From assembly GCA_012861695.1 (NCBI GenBank), contig JAAOOA010000033.1, forward strand, positions 20,375,934-20,439,933: a stretch of DNA of 64,000 nt, written 5' to 3'. This DNA is from Trematomus loennbergii. Lineage: Eukaryota; Chordata; Actinopteri; Perciformes; Nototheniidae. Shown piece after piece: positions 1 to 11,140 of this stretch (within the stretch, counting starts at the first letter, position 1; each line of letters opens with the position of its first letter). A model generated the notes under the pieces. The model searched no databases and was not told the origin of the DNA. It worked only from the letters and a program-made list of their open reading frames with translations. The position numbers and the translations under genes are program-made.

Positions 1-288
1 GTCTATAGTCATAATGCCATATGTACCCGGGTGTCTATAGTCATAATGCCATATGTACCCGGGTGTCTATAGTCATAATGCCATATGTACCCGGGTGTCT
101 ATAGTCATAATGCCATATGTACCCGGGTGTCTATAGTCATAATGCCATATGTACCCGGGTGTCTATAGTCATAATGCTATATGTACCCGGGTGTCTATAG
201 TCATAATGCCATATGTACCCGGGTGTCTATAGTCATAATGCCATATGTACCCGGGTGTCTATAGTCATAATGCCATATGTACCCGGGT
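1..288. repeat. Minisatellite, 9 copies of a 32-bp unit
   Basis: Nine head-to-tail copies of a 32-bp unit start at 1, 33, 65, 97, 129, 161, 193, 225 and 257. Each unit begins GTCTATAGTC and ends with ATGTACCCGGGT. The only difference seen is C to T at 178 in the sixth copy. The array is cut by the window edge, so its true length is unknown. The near identity suggests recent expansion or homogenisation. It contains no spacers, so it is not CRISPR-like. If the exon at 691-811 is real, this array lies in the preceding intron. Confidence 0.97.
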
Positions 289-690
289 GACAACAATGCA
301 ATGTACACCCAGAGTGTAAATAGTGCTATGTTTGGTGCTGGGTGGGTGTAAATAGCTATATAGCTGTGGTGTAGCTATTTTCACCCAGGTGCAAAAAGAC
401 ACTGCATATTTTAAGGTTTGATTTTGAAATAATCCAAAAGCATTCGGATTACATGTAAAAAAATGTAATTGATAACATCTTATTACCAGTAATAGTATCT
501 GCAGTAACAGAATACATTTCAAAGAAATCTGACCCAACCCTGCTTAGAAGTAAAGACTTTAGATTGTGACATTTTATTCATGCTATTGAGCCACATTATT
601 TGATTTGGAATTCATATTGGTGAGTACAGATTGCTGTCATTAAGGGTTTCTAATGATGTTGCCATCCCTTCTTCTTTCTCTATCGCCCAG
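289..690 (+). other. Unique AT-rich DNA, probably intron of the left-edge gene
   Basis: I see no coding evidence here. Two short related motifs (GTGTAAATAG at about 314 and 346) repeat near a CCCAGG-containing segment. A pyrimidine-rich tract at about 668-687 leads into an AG at 689-690, the expected acceptor for the next exon. Confidence 0.4.
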
Positions 691-811
691 CAGAGTATAT
701 CTGGTGGCCCGGGAAAGACAGGACGGAGTTTCTAATTGGCTTTGTGTGCAGGTGATGCTAACCAACTTCGAGCACTACAGCGTCACCCTGGCAAAAAGAA
801 GGAAGGTCTGA
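691..811 (+). CDS. Terminal coding exon of an unidentified gene (partial)
   Basis: A pyrimidine-rich tract ending CGCCCAG at 690 is followed by a frame that is open from 692 to a TGA at 809-811 and encodes 39 residues. The peptide starts RVYLVARERQDG, contains NWLCVQVMLTNFEHYSVTLA and ends KRRKV. Base composition is more GC-rich than the flanks and the residues look like a conserved C-terminal tail with a basic end. A second possible acceptor (TTTGTGTGCAG, ending 759) lies inside the frame and would shorten the exon. I do not recognise the family and assign no function. The rest of the gene would lie left of the window. Confidence 0.5.
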
Positions 812-3800
812 ACCTTATGAAGAAGAAAAGAAAAACGTTAGTCATCTCAGAAAAATAACAACTGCTGTACTATAATCCAAACCTCCTATAACTTTACGAC
901 CTGGTTTGGTATGATGTGTCACGTGGATTTCATTCACCAATTCCCTCCCTCTGTTAGCGCTTTGTTTTCCTTCGTTTTTAGAGAGTCATTTTTAACCTTA
1001 ATTTTGTGTCATTTTATTTAATCTTATAGTATATTTGTGTAAAAGGGGTTTCGTTTGAAGTAAAGGGGGTCATAGCCAAGAATATCTGAAAGTCACGTCT
1101 TCATCTTCGTAGTGTGAAGGGGAAAGATTGTTGAAATCAGTCTTTCCGCATAAAAAAGAAGCTCAGTGTGAAGAGAGAAAAAAAAATTAAATTTTAAGGA
1201 ACATTTTAAGAGGGTATCTAAGTAATAAATCTCAGTAGCTGTTTTATTTCTTGTGATGTCTCATTGTTAACCATAATTACCTATTTTTGGGCAATACAAA
1301 GAGGACTCCAATATTTTTATGGTCCTTTTTTATAAGTGTTGTTTTGTTGTTTAGAAATATATATATATATGCTATAACAAATTTCATATAACTACATTGT
1401 GAATTCAAACTTGAGAAAAAGAAATGTAGCTGTACATATTATTCCAGTCACTGCATATAACCGACTCAGTGAGAGAATAGCATATTTTTGTGATGGTGTG
1501 TCAAAAGAAACATGTTATAGCGTGTGAATAGAAGAAAAAAGCTGTAAACAGTTATTATTATTATACTTTTTTTCTTCTGCTGGAAGACGGTATAAAAGAC
1601 CCCGGAGACGAACAGAACACGCTTGCTCTGTAAATACCGAATCATTTTACAAGTGTCATACCAGCAAATTCACAAACGGCGAGCTAAGTCAACGCAGTTT
1701 TAAGAAATAAAAAAAAGAGCCTGATTGGTATCTCACTGCTCAGATATCAGTATCATTTCAAAGAGAGAGACAGAAAAAAAATCCAAAGCACACTGTACTT
1801 AGATGTGAAGATTAGAACTTGAACAGGCATTGGACAGTGCTCTGTGCATCCTGACACTTTTATACTCTTGAGAGGAACTTGTCTGTTGTTTCTATCGTTT
1901 GTTTCATCCTGCTTGTTCCTGATTTATTTTTTTTTTTTAGGAACACAATACCTTGAGCTCTGTGCTGAGAGCCTCTATGTGCCGCTTGTTCTCTGAATCG
2001 GTTCTTTTATGAGCGAATTAGGAAAGTAAACATTTTGATACCATACCTCAGCCTTTGTGAGTTCAATCGTGGAACCATTGGCAGGTTGAAGTTATTCTAG
2101 TGGCAAAATAAAACACTGAAAGGTAATAAAGCGAGAAATCGATGCACTGTGAGTAGTAAGAGTACAGGCCAGTTTCCTATTTGCACATGTATACGTCGGC
2201 TTTTTAAAAGAGAACGGCCTTGTGCTTTGGGATAGTATGAAGGACTTCTTGGGTTCATGTGCTAGACTAACACTTCAGAGTTTTGAGGAAACAGCTTGTT
2301 GCAGTGGATCTCTTTGTATATTAGACCCATCTAAAGATATTTATACAGGGTTAAAAAACGACACTGAATTATTCGCACTGCACCAGGTTTTACACAGTAT
2401 GTGTGCTTAATGATTTTACTTATGACAAACATTTAATAATGATATAAATATCTGGTTTTTAAATCATTAATGAAACGAATGGTGTGAAATACTTGACCTG
2501 CTGCGGGTGTGTTTTTGTCCTTTTTCATTTGACCCACTTCTTTGTCTTTTATTTCAAAACAACCAGGTAAAGAAATATGCTGGATACTTCTAAAGTTAAT
2601 GATACGGAGGTGTGATCAAGTCATCATTTAACGGAGAAAAAAAAAACCTTGTAATGTTCAAATGTAAAAGAAAATACGAAACTATAAAAAAAAGAAAGAT
2701 GCTTCTTTGCTGATTTCAAGTTTAATCAGAGTTTTATTGATACTTTGTGGTTTATATATGAATAATTGTAATATACTATTAAAATGTACTGTGCATCCAT
2801 TGCTTTCTCTCTTTCCATTCCCCATCCTTCAGAGATCCTACTTCTTTTGTTGATCATTCATGTAATTCATTAGTGTGTAAAGAAACCACAGTTACCTTGT
2901 AAACAGAGTGCTGTCTTTGATACCAGTGTAGTGGTCTTTGTTGTTCTCCCTTTTCTCTACCTCTCCTTTCTCTCATATTTATCCCTCTCCCTCTCGCGCT
3001 CTTTTTCTATCTCCTGTAATTACAAAGTAGATGTTATATAGGACTCATTAATATAATACTCGTAGTGAATAGTGGATTTAGGACCAGTCAAGATAGACCT
3101 TTCTCTAAATGATCATGTTATTCTGATATTTGCAGACAATTCTTTTTGATAGAGGTTCATTGTATCTTTTTTTTGTGTTGCTTTTTGCCACTCTCACATG
3201 GTTTCAGCTAACCAAAGCTCTCATGGATGAACAATAGAGAAACAGTTGCTGTAAGATGGAGTTGTACACGAGGCATTATTTGGATCCCCACCCTTGAATG
3301 TTTTAAAAGGGGTGTGCCATACTACCTTAAATGCTAACGCTAGATATGCAAAACTGTTGTTTTTTTCTTTGTTTTTAAGAGGGACACAAGCTATTATCAA
3401 GATTTGATGTCAAAGAAAAATCATATATACAGTCATCGTGCTGTTTAAATGACCTGTTATATATTTTACTGTTCGCACTGATCCCAGATGGCCCTGTCTC
3501 TTAATTCTCTCAAAGACTTTAATAATAACTAAACCATTTGAATGCGTTATCAATGATCCAACATATTGATATTATAGAGGCATTGCTTTAAAAATGTCAG
3601 ACACATACTGCGAAAGACTCCATTAAACAGATATTATTCTGCAGCTGTAACAGGATGAGTGTGTATCACTCTTAAGGCGGATTAATAGATGGTTCAATTC
3701 ATATTTCAGAAGATAATCAATTCAAACGTTAATCTCTGCTGAAAATTCCTCCAAATACTCAAAGGATGTCCAGAATTCACAGATTTTCAGAATTTCTACC

Positions 3801-6800
3801 AAAAAATGAGCTATTATAAAGCCCACGCTGTGTGCGTTATTATTTCTATTAGTATCATTTCAATTAAACATCATTTAGGTTTAATGACCGTTTTATTTTT
3901 TATTTCACCTCATGGGGTCTTAAAATTGAGTACTGTTACAATAATTAATAACATTAGTGTTTATTCATTTCTCTCACCCAGTAGACTGTCAAATTACATT
4001 TGGATGTTCAGTAATGGCAGCTCTGTTAGTGCCATTATTATTCCAATGAATTCAGCAAGTATACAGGACATTGTGTAGAAATAGAGAGATTATCCCCAAA
4101 CAAACGTCAAATTATATTTCAAATATATCAATGTCAGATATTATATTGTAAAAGTAATTGATCACATCTGACAATACAGTAAACAAATAAAGCATACAAA
4201 ATAATGTAATAACATTCTGAGTATTCAATCTAGTTTTCACCTCATTTCCACATTTATATTTCAAAGATATCTCAACTGTAGAAAAACAATGAACATATTA
4301 GAGTCTATCATTCATGTGTACTAGTTACGTTTTATAGACAAGACAAAAGAAAGTGTTCCTCTACGTTTGCAGCAATGTCCCTGTTTATAAGTATTTTATC
4401 AAATAATAAACTCTAACTCATACCACCTACAAGGAGCTCATTAGGAGCTGCTGTTGGTTCCAATTGTGCTGCCATTTCATCTGGAAAAACAAAGAACAGT
4501 GCAACAAGATACTTGAGTTGTTGTCACAGTAAAAGCCTTTCTGACTTGAAATGGCTGGTGTTCCCCTCACACAAGCTCCTATTGTTTTGTGATCCTGTAG
4601 CGTGGACTTTAAGGTAGCATGGCTCTGTTGCTGTCATTTCATTTGAATCTCAAACTGACAGCAGTTTACAGCTGATGAATGTTACACATCTTAGTAGACT
4701 AGCGTATCCATTTGGGGAGAGGGGAGGGGTCTTGGTTTAAGAAAAAAAAAAAGAAATCAAAAAAAGTCAACCTGGAAGGAGTTGACATTTGTAGTGTACT
4801 ACCGTATCCATTTAAACTTGAATCTTGAGGCAAGTGCTAGGCAATGGCCAAACTATTGATCCCATCCGCCGGGGGGGAAAAGCCCACCCTGAAAACCACA
4901 CAAAACACTTTTGAGATTTCTGTCGGATTTGAATCTGCTTCATGGATAAGAAGCTGGGACATCAGACGGTTTCAGGCTCGGCTCTATTTCCAATTAATTA
5001 CTTTAAAGCCTCATTGAACGATCTTGAGCATGTAGACCCAAAAAGGCTTATTCACAGTGGTGCTGATGGTTCAAACCAAACAGTGTGCCCTTATCTCTGA
5101 TAGATACTGTCACAGTGACTCTCTTGTTCCAAAACATAAAAACCTTCACAAACTTCAAGGTGACAGAAATATCACAAGTTTTACTTACTGTTGTGTTTCA
5201 GGGTGAATTTCCCTTTCAGTTCAAACCATTGCCATCTCACGCTCATCGCTAAATATATACAAACAATTGCAATATATAAGTGTATAGATGAGTATATATT
5301 TGCAATTCTCACGCATTTGACCTTGTCTGAAGAATATTAGACTGGAGACCTCAGCTGTATACAGAATATTCGTTACACAGCTACACCCGGGCTCATGTAG
5401 GCATTATTAGCTTCTGTTCACCGACACGAGAGTTCACCCGTGGCGTGTTGTCGAGTTTGGAGCAGACCGCATGGCCTAGAGGGGAGCCTGGAAGCTCTTC
5501 AGACTGCATGGACGGCAGTGTGAGGCTCTGCTGTGCTTCCATGTGTGTGCAGGCTGAGCACAGAGCTCTCTTCACTGCTGTCTGCCCATTCCTAACACTT
5601 GCCCCTTTTTTTATGTTAACCGACTTTTTATGGCGAGAGACAGACAGACTTGACTGACATCTGAAAGCATCTTTCAGGTTATCATATGGCTTGCTTAAGC
5701 CCTGTTGTAAAATATACTTAAAAAAAATAATGATAATAATAATAATAATGGATGGGGTCTCTCACATATCAAATGTGGAAAGTCTAATTTTATATTTGTA
5801 TTTTCAAATAATAATATTGACAAAAAATGTCTGTGAAAGGTTTCCATCCTCTACTGTGGTCCAGAAATTGATGTGTCTGTCTGGAAAATAAATAAAATAA
5901 ACTGAATTGTTATATGACTTGTTTTCACTGTGTTATTGCATTTTTTTGTATTAATGTATTTGTGGAACAATGATTTTACCTAATAATATTAATCTCAACA
6001 TTTCACGTGTAATTATGTGGTGATCCATCACATCAAAGACACATTTACTTCCCATAAAGCATCTGCTGACAGCCCATAACTGGACACTTTGTAGGACAAT
6101 AAGTGTACTTTCGGTTTATTACAAACAATAGGGTTTTTCACCATAAATATAATAGTCTGAGCATTACGGTGAAAAACAATATGCAGGCGTGTAATTCTGC
6201 TGCCCCTCAGTGGTGTCTCCCAGTACTTTCAGGAGAAAAAGCACGGCATACATACATTAGGGATTATTTTCAGTATCACATTGAGAGCATTAATATCAGC
6301 TGAGGCTCAGTGTGTAGACGGCTGAGGATGTGATGAGTAGATGTGCAAAAAGGCTGATGCTCAACTGGCATTTTACAGCCTTACAATCGTATACTGTACA
6401 TAAAGTACAGTCATAAAGTATGATGGTTTACATTTAATGTCTTTGTCTGTGTTATTAGTCCTGCTGTTTTACATTTCAGATGCCAGAAACCAAAAATATA
6501 ATACATTTCATTCACTGAAAATGTAAAAGTAATTTCTGTTACCTCACCTAAACTATGTATTTTTCTGTTTCCTAAAAATTAAAATCTCCTGAGTTCCTGA
6601 AGGCTGGTTTCTGACTGGATTGTTCAATTCCTCTCAAATATATAATGTATATGTTGTGCTGTCAACCACAGCACAAAAATAATGTATTTCCCAGCTAATT
6701 CAAATATATATTTTTGTGTATGTTCACTACGGTTGTTAAACATAATGTTAGTGCAGCATTGAGATTGAGGGTTTTGAATGTGTGTGCTTGTCAGGTGAGA

Positions 6801-7400
6801 GCAACAGTGCGACAGCTTCATCACTCATTCAGACACGGTGATCTATAATTCTGACTCCAATCAATACTGTTCCCAGCTCTGTTTTTCAGAGCCTAGGCGC
6901 GACAACTTTAGATCACGCTGCAGCCATTGTGTTGGTGAAATGAGTAGAATGAAAATCCAACTGACAGTGGACTATTGTGTCAGTTTTCTGCAGAAGCTGC
7001 TTTTGATTTGATTTAGCTTTCTTGAACAGACCAGTGTGGAGCCCAGTCATAGGTATACGTGCATACAGAACACTCACACAAAAGCCATGGTGTGTAACAG
7101 TCAAATCCTTCGGATGCCCAGTATTTAATCCCTTTCTTTGGTTAAATGTGGCTACTACTGTAACATTTCTGTAAAAAAACAACTGAAAATGTGATAACAT
7201 TTCAACGTATTTATTGTTAAGGCCAAATAGATGTAAAATAATTGAAGGCAGTATTTTTTTTTAAATATTTTATATTCTTTTCTGTGTTTAATTTTGAACC
7301 TACAGCAGATCTGTGTCCAGGTGTCGTGTCACTGTGGTTAGCAGACGGATCCTTGGAACAGTCAATACTCGTGCCTCAGCCTGTCAGTGTTTTTAACTCA
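812..7400. other. Gene-poor AT-rich region, including possible 3' UTR of the left-edge gene
   Basis: No convincing coding frame was found on either strand. Possible plus-strand poly(A) signals are AATAAA at 1224-1229 and ATTAAA at about 2781, either of which could end the left-edge transcript, but nothing in the sequence picks one. The region holds poly-A and poly-T runs, a short ATAATA run near 5730-5750 and no strong inverted repeat. Long frames here, such as 3806-4078, are low-complexity and hydrophobic because of AT richness. Confidence 0.4.
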
Positions 7401-7414
7401 CAGGCCTAACTGGC

Positions 7415-7545
7415 TGACCTTTCCCGGCCACCTGCCTTTAATTAAGTGCTAATTAAAAGTGCCATTAAGATCAGAGCGCTGGGCACTCGCCATTAAATAC
7501 AAGGACTCAGGTCTTCAGAGTGAGCTGCAGGACAGCAGCCATGAT
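7415..7545. promoter_or_regulatory. Candidate conserved non-coding element with homeobox-type sites
   Basis: This short unique stretch stands out from its AT-rich surroundings. It carries clustered TAAT/ATTA cores, including CTTTAATTAAGTGCTAATTA at about 7436-7455, CCATTAAG and CCATTAAATAC, next to GC-balanced unique sequence. No repeat family or reading frame explains it. Calling it regulatory is inference from composition only. Confidence 0.25.
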
Positions 7546-8385
7546 GGAGCTAAATGTCACTGCAGAGAAAGGGAAGCTGTTATTAATATTTACAATCAAA
7601 AGCTTTACAGCGTTAAAATGTTGTAAGTCATATTTGAGCAGCACTATGAAAATATTATATTCACCTATGTTCATCTAAAAATCATTTATATCATTCATCA
7701 CAAAAGCATAGTTGCCAAAAGTGACCTTTCATATTTTAGTTGTGGATTTATTCATTTTGCACTTAAAAAGAGGTCATTAAACTAAGTAATAGGCTACCCC
7801 TGGGTCCTCTGTTGCAACAAAGAATTATATATAACATTTTAGTAAAGTAAAACAACACAATTATTAGCATAAGGCACTCACACAGTGTCAAAAGCAAAAG
7901 TACTCATAATACAAAATGGCCCATAGAGTGGTGCAGGGATGACGTAATTTTGTACGCCAAACCAAAAGTTAGCATCTCACTGGTTGCCTCGACCAAAACA
8001 AATGGTATTGTTGTAAATTATATAAATTAAGCTCTGGGGCCATCAAAGTTTATAGGCTACAGGTTTTTGTTTGTAAAGGTTATCTTTACAAATTAACAGC
8101 ACTTTTGTATATTTTGAGGCGTAGTTCCGTACACCACAGCCGCTCTGTCGGCACTGTTGCTGTTGTCTGCACTGTGCTGTTAGCAACATGAGCTGCTCGC
8201 CGCCGTGTGGGGAACCATGTGGGGACACTCCTGCTCTTACTTGAGAACAAGAGGTAATGTATTTTATTACTTTTTACCACTGTTATTTCTATTTTCAGTT
8301 ACCATTGTTTGACATTCACGTTGCTTGACATATAACCAAAAACACTCAAATTCAATGTATTTGCCAACTTTTCCCCTGGCAGCAT

Positions 8386-9593
8386 CAGAGGTGGAAGAAG
8401 TACTCAGTTATTGTACTCAAGTAAAAGATACTTTGTAACAAGTAAATGTCCTGTATTCAAAATGTTACTCAAGTAAACAATTATTAGCATCAAAATATAG
8501 GCTACTTAAAATACCAAAAATAAAAGTACTCATTATGAAGATTGGTCCATTTCAGAATAATATATGATATGTTTAGATTATTACTATCCCTTTCACGCAT
8601 AGAGGTCACTACAGTGGACAGCTATTCAAAAGGTGTTTTCTTGTATATGCATGGGTTTTGATGGCATAGTTGCACATCAGCCACTACATAGGACCCTATA
8701 GAGTGCCACAGTGACGCGTCCTAAAACCCGGAAGTAAGTTAGCATTTTACCACTTCCGGTTCCTTCGACACAATCTACTTCCGACCCATGGGACCTTATT
8801 TCGGAAAAATTATGTATTGATGTCAATGGGGAGAGAAAGATTATCTTTAGATCCCGTTTGAATTGTGCCACGAATTACACATATGATGTTTGTCAATCTT
8901 AAAAAATAATTTCTATGTCAAAAAAATCACAGTTTGTCGTAAAACTGTTGAAATATTAGACTATGAAAAATACGCAACTAGAAAGACTACAAATCCCAGA
9001 ATCCCGGTCCTGCATGCTGGCTCTTACGAACCGACTCACTCCCCTTGTGTGTATGTACAGCTCTCAACATGCCCAGACTTGTAGTGATTTTCACCTCTTT
9101 TAATACTTTTCGCCTCATTCTGAAAGAAAGAAGTGAAATGTGCCAACGTGACGGCCGTCTTGGTGTGTGGTGCGAGACGGGAGATGTAGTTCATTGAACG
9201 GTTTCACACAAAAAAAGTGTTACTTCACAGTTTTACGACACATTTTTATTTTTTTTGACTTGTAAAATTATCTTTTAAATTGACAAACATCATACTGTAT
9301 GTGTAATTCATGGCACAATTCTTTCGATCCCGTTTGAATTGTGCCACGAATTACACATATGATGTTTGTCAAAACAAAAAACTAGATTAAAAAGGTGCAG
9401 CTAGTGTAAATGACTTTGTATACTGCTTGTGAAGGTGTTAAATAAATGTGGAGTAAAAGTACTCAATACACCTCTGAATTGTAGTGGGGTAGAAGTAGCA
9501 TAAAATGGAAAATACTAAAGTTAAGTCTCTAAACATTGTACTTAGGTACAGTAGGCTACTTGAGTACATGTACTTAGTTACTTTACACCACTG
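8386..9593. mobile_element. hAT-type non-autonomous element with internal insertion
   Basis: The left end CAGAGGTGGAAGAAGTACTC and the right end, read inverted, CAGTGGTGTAAAGTAACT are the two termini of a common teleost element rich in AGTAC motifs. The 8-bp direct repeat GGCAGCAT flanks it exactly (8378-8385 and 9594-9601), as expected for hAT transposition. The inner 0.8 kb is different DNA: it has a direct copy of GATCCCGTTTGAATTGTGCC (about 8851 and 9327) and inverted segments (about 8855-8955 against 9220-9325), so another element probably inserted in it. No transposase frame is visible. A second copy of the family, in opposite orientation and without the inner insert, is at 44254-44742. 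Confidence 0.85.
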
Positions 9594-9652
9594 GGCAGCA
9601 TGCCTAGCTACAGTAAGGTGAGACAACAAACTTGAACAAGTGTGCCAAGCCA

Positions 9653-10190
9653 GTCACGAAATAAATGTAATCTATTGATTCGTGTTCACCAAAGATTTTC
9701 ACCTTTTTTTCGTGTCACACAGAACGATTTTAAAAGCAATGTATTTCTATTGGTAGTATGTTTCGTGCCTGCAACCGTCTTTTTGTCCGGTCGGGTCTTG
9801 GAAGACCGGAAGCTGTGTGGTTCATAAAAACATTTTCTTACTCAATATCAAGCCACGATTATTGTTTTTATTTTAAATTGTATAATGTCGGACTCTTTTT
9901 GCCGTCCGCGAGGAAAAGAAATGGGGCTCAGAGCCTCAGAATACTGAAATCTGTATTTTTTCTTTCTAATTTGTTATTAGTTGGTGCAGGCACGAAACAT
10001 ACTACCAATAGAAATGCATTGCTTCTAAAATCGTTCTGTGTCAGAATACTGAAATCTTTATTTTTGTAAATCTTTTTTTCCTTCTAATCTGTTATTATTT
10101 ACATTGCTTTGAAAATCGTTCTGTGTGACACGAAAAAAATGGGGATAGTGTTGGTGAACACGAATCGATAGATTAATTTCTATAACACGA
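9653..10190. mobile_element. Foldback (MITE-like) element with about 110-bp inverted arms
   Basis: Sequence around GATTCGTGTTCACC (about 9677) returns inverted as GGTGAACACGAATC near 10160. The arms continue inward through AGAACGATTTTAAAAGCAATG, which is present inverted twice, near 10020 and near 10105. The motif TTTCGTGCCTGCA at about 9760 is matched inverted by TGCAGGCACGAAA at about 9984. This gives a hairpin-forming non-autonomous element of about 0.5 kb. I could not define a target duplication, so the superfamily is open. Confidence 0.65.
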
Positions 10191-10569
10191 AATGCCGTGA
10201 GACTGTGTTGAGTTTGCAGCATGTCAGCAGCTCCTTCGATGGCCGTCCCTTCTACAGCAGCTCTGGTTAAATTCCCCTGGGCCAGTGCTAACAGGCTGGA
10301 TGTGACAGCTCGGGGGGGGGAACAGAAACAAGTCCCAGCGTGCAGGAACACCACTGAGGATGCTGCATGGTAACAACGCTGCGGCCGCACCGTGGAGGTG
10401 TGATGAAGAAGGTGCTAGTCGAAGAGGCTGCCACCTCCGTGTGCGTCGGCCTGCAGAGGAGAGAGCTGAAGAATACCTGGCTGCTATGCATATTCATGTG
10501 GGGATGTGGTGCTGCTGCAGGAGCCTCACCTCCCCCATCTCCAGCCTGAGAGGACACCTCAGGGCCCCG

Positions 10570-11140
10570 CCACATTTATTAACGGTAATTAAGAGCTAGT
10601 CTGAGATGCTGGCATGTTTAATTGCCAATTACAGGTAGGTTAGATATAGATGAAAATGACAGGTATTTATACAGTACATCAGCCTAAATAATCAAGCTGC
10701 GATCATACCCTGAAAATAAATGAAAGGTTGGGAAGCATCCAGGATCCCCACAGAAGCCTGGCCTTGTAGGAATTCAAGTGCAATAATGAGCAATGTTCAA
10801 TGGATATGCACTTAATTTTATGTGCATCACTAATTATCTCCCTGAACAGCCATGTAATGGTTTCTCCTCTTTTGAAGCGGAAAATCTTTTTGACAGAGCT
10901 GCGTAATGGAGTCAATAGTTGATGGGAAGACTGCTGTGGATGGGGAGACGAGGCACTCAGGTGGCTGTTTCCTCCCAGACTCCAGGCCTAATGTAGCCTT
11001 TGGCATGGAAATTGACGTGACATTGATGGGCACTCTCCCACCAGCAGAGAGGCATGCGCCTGCACAGCCTTCCAATTCACTAATAATTGCTGATTAAAAA
11101 CTAGTTAAGAGTCCATGAAACTCAAATGTGCATTAACCAA
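10570..11140. promoter_or_regulatory. Candidate conserved non-coding island
   Basis: Here is over 500 bp of unique DNA with even composition and several homeobox-like cores, for example TTTAATTGCCAATTA near 10618, and CACTAATAATTGCTGATTAA near 11078. It has no repeat similarity to the rest of the window and no supported reading frame; short frames on both strands overlap one another and have no splice context. It sits inside a gene-poor stretch, typical of distal enhancers of developmental genes. Function is inferred, not shown. Confidence 0.3.

Noticed and set aside
1..288. CRISPR-like array
   Set aside because: The units are contiguous with no variable spacers, in a vertebrate context with spliced genes. 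It is a minisatellite.
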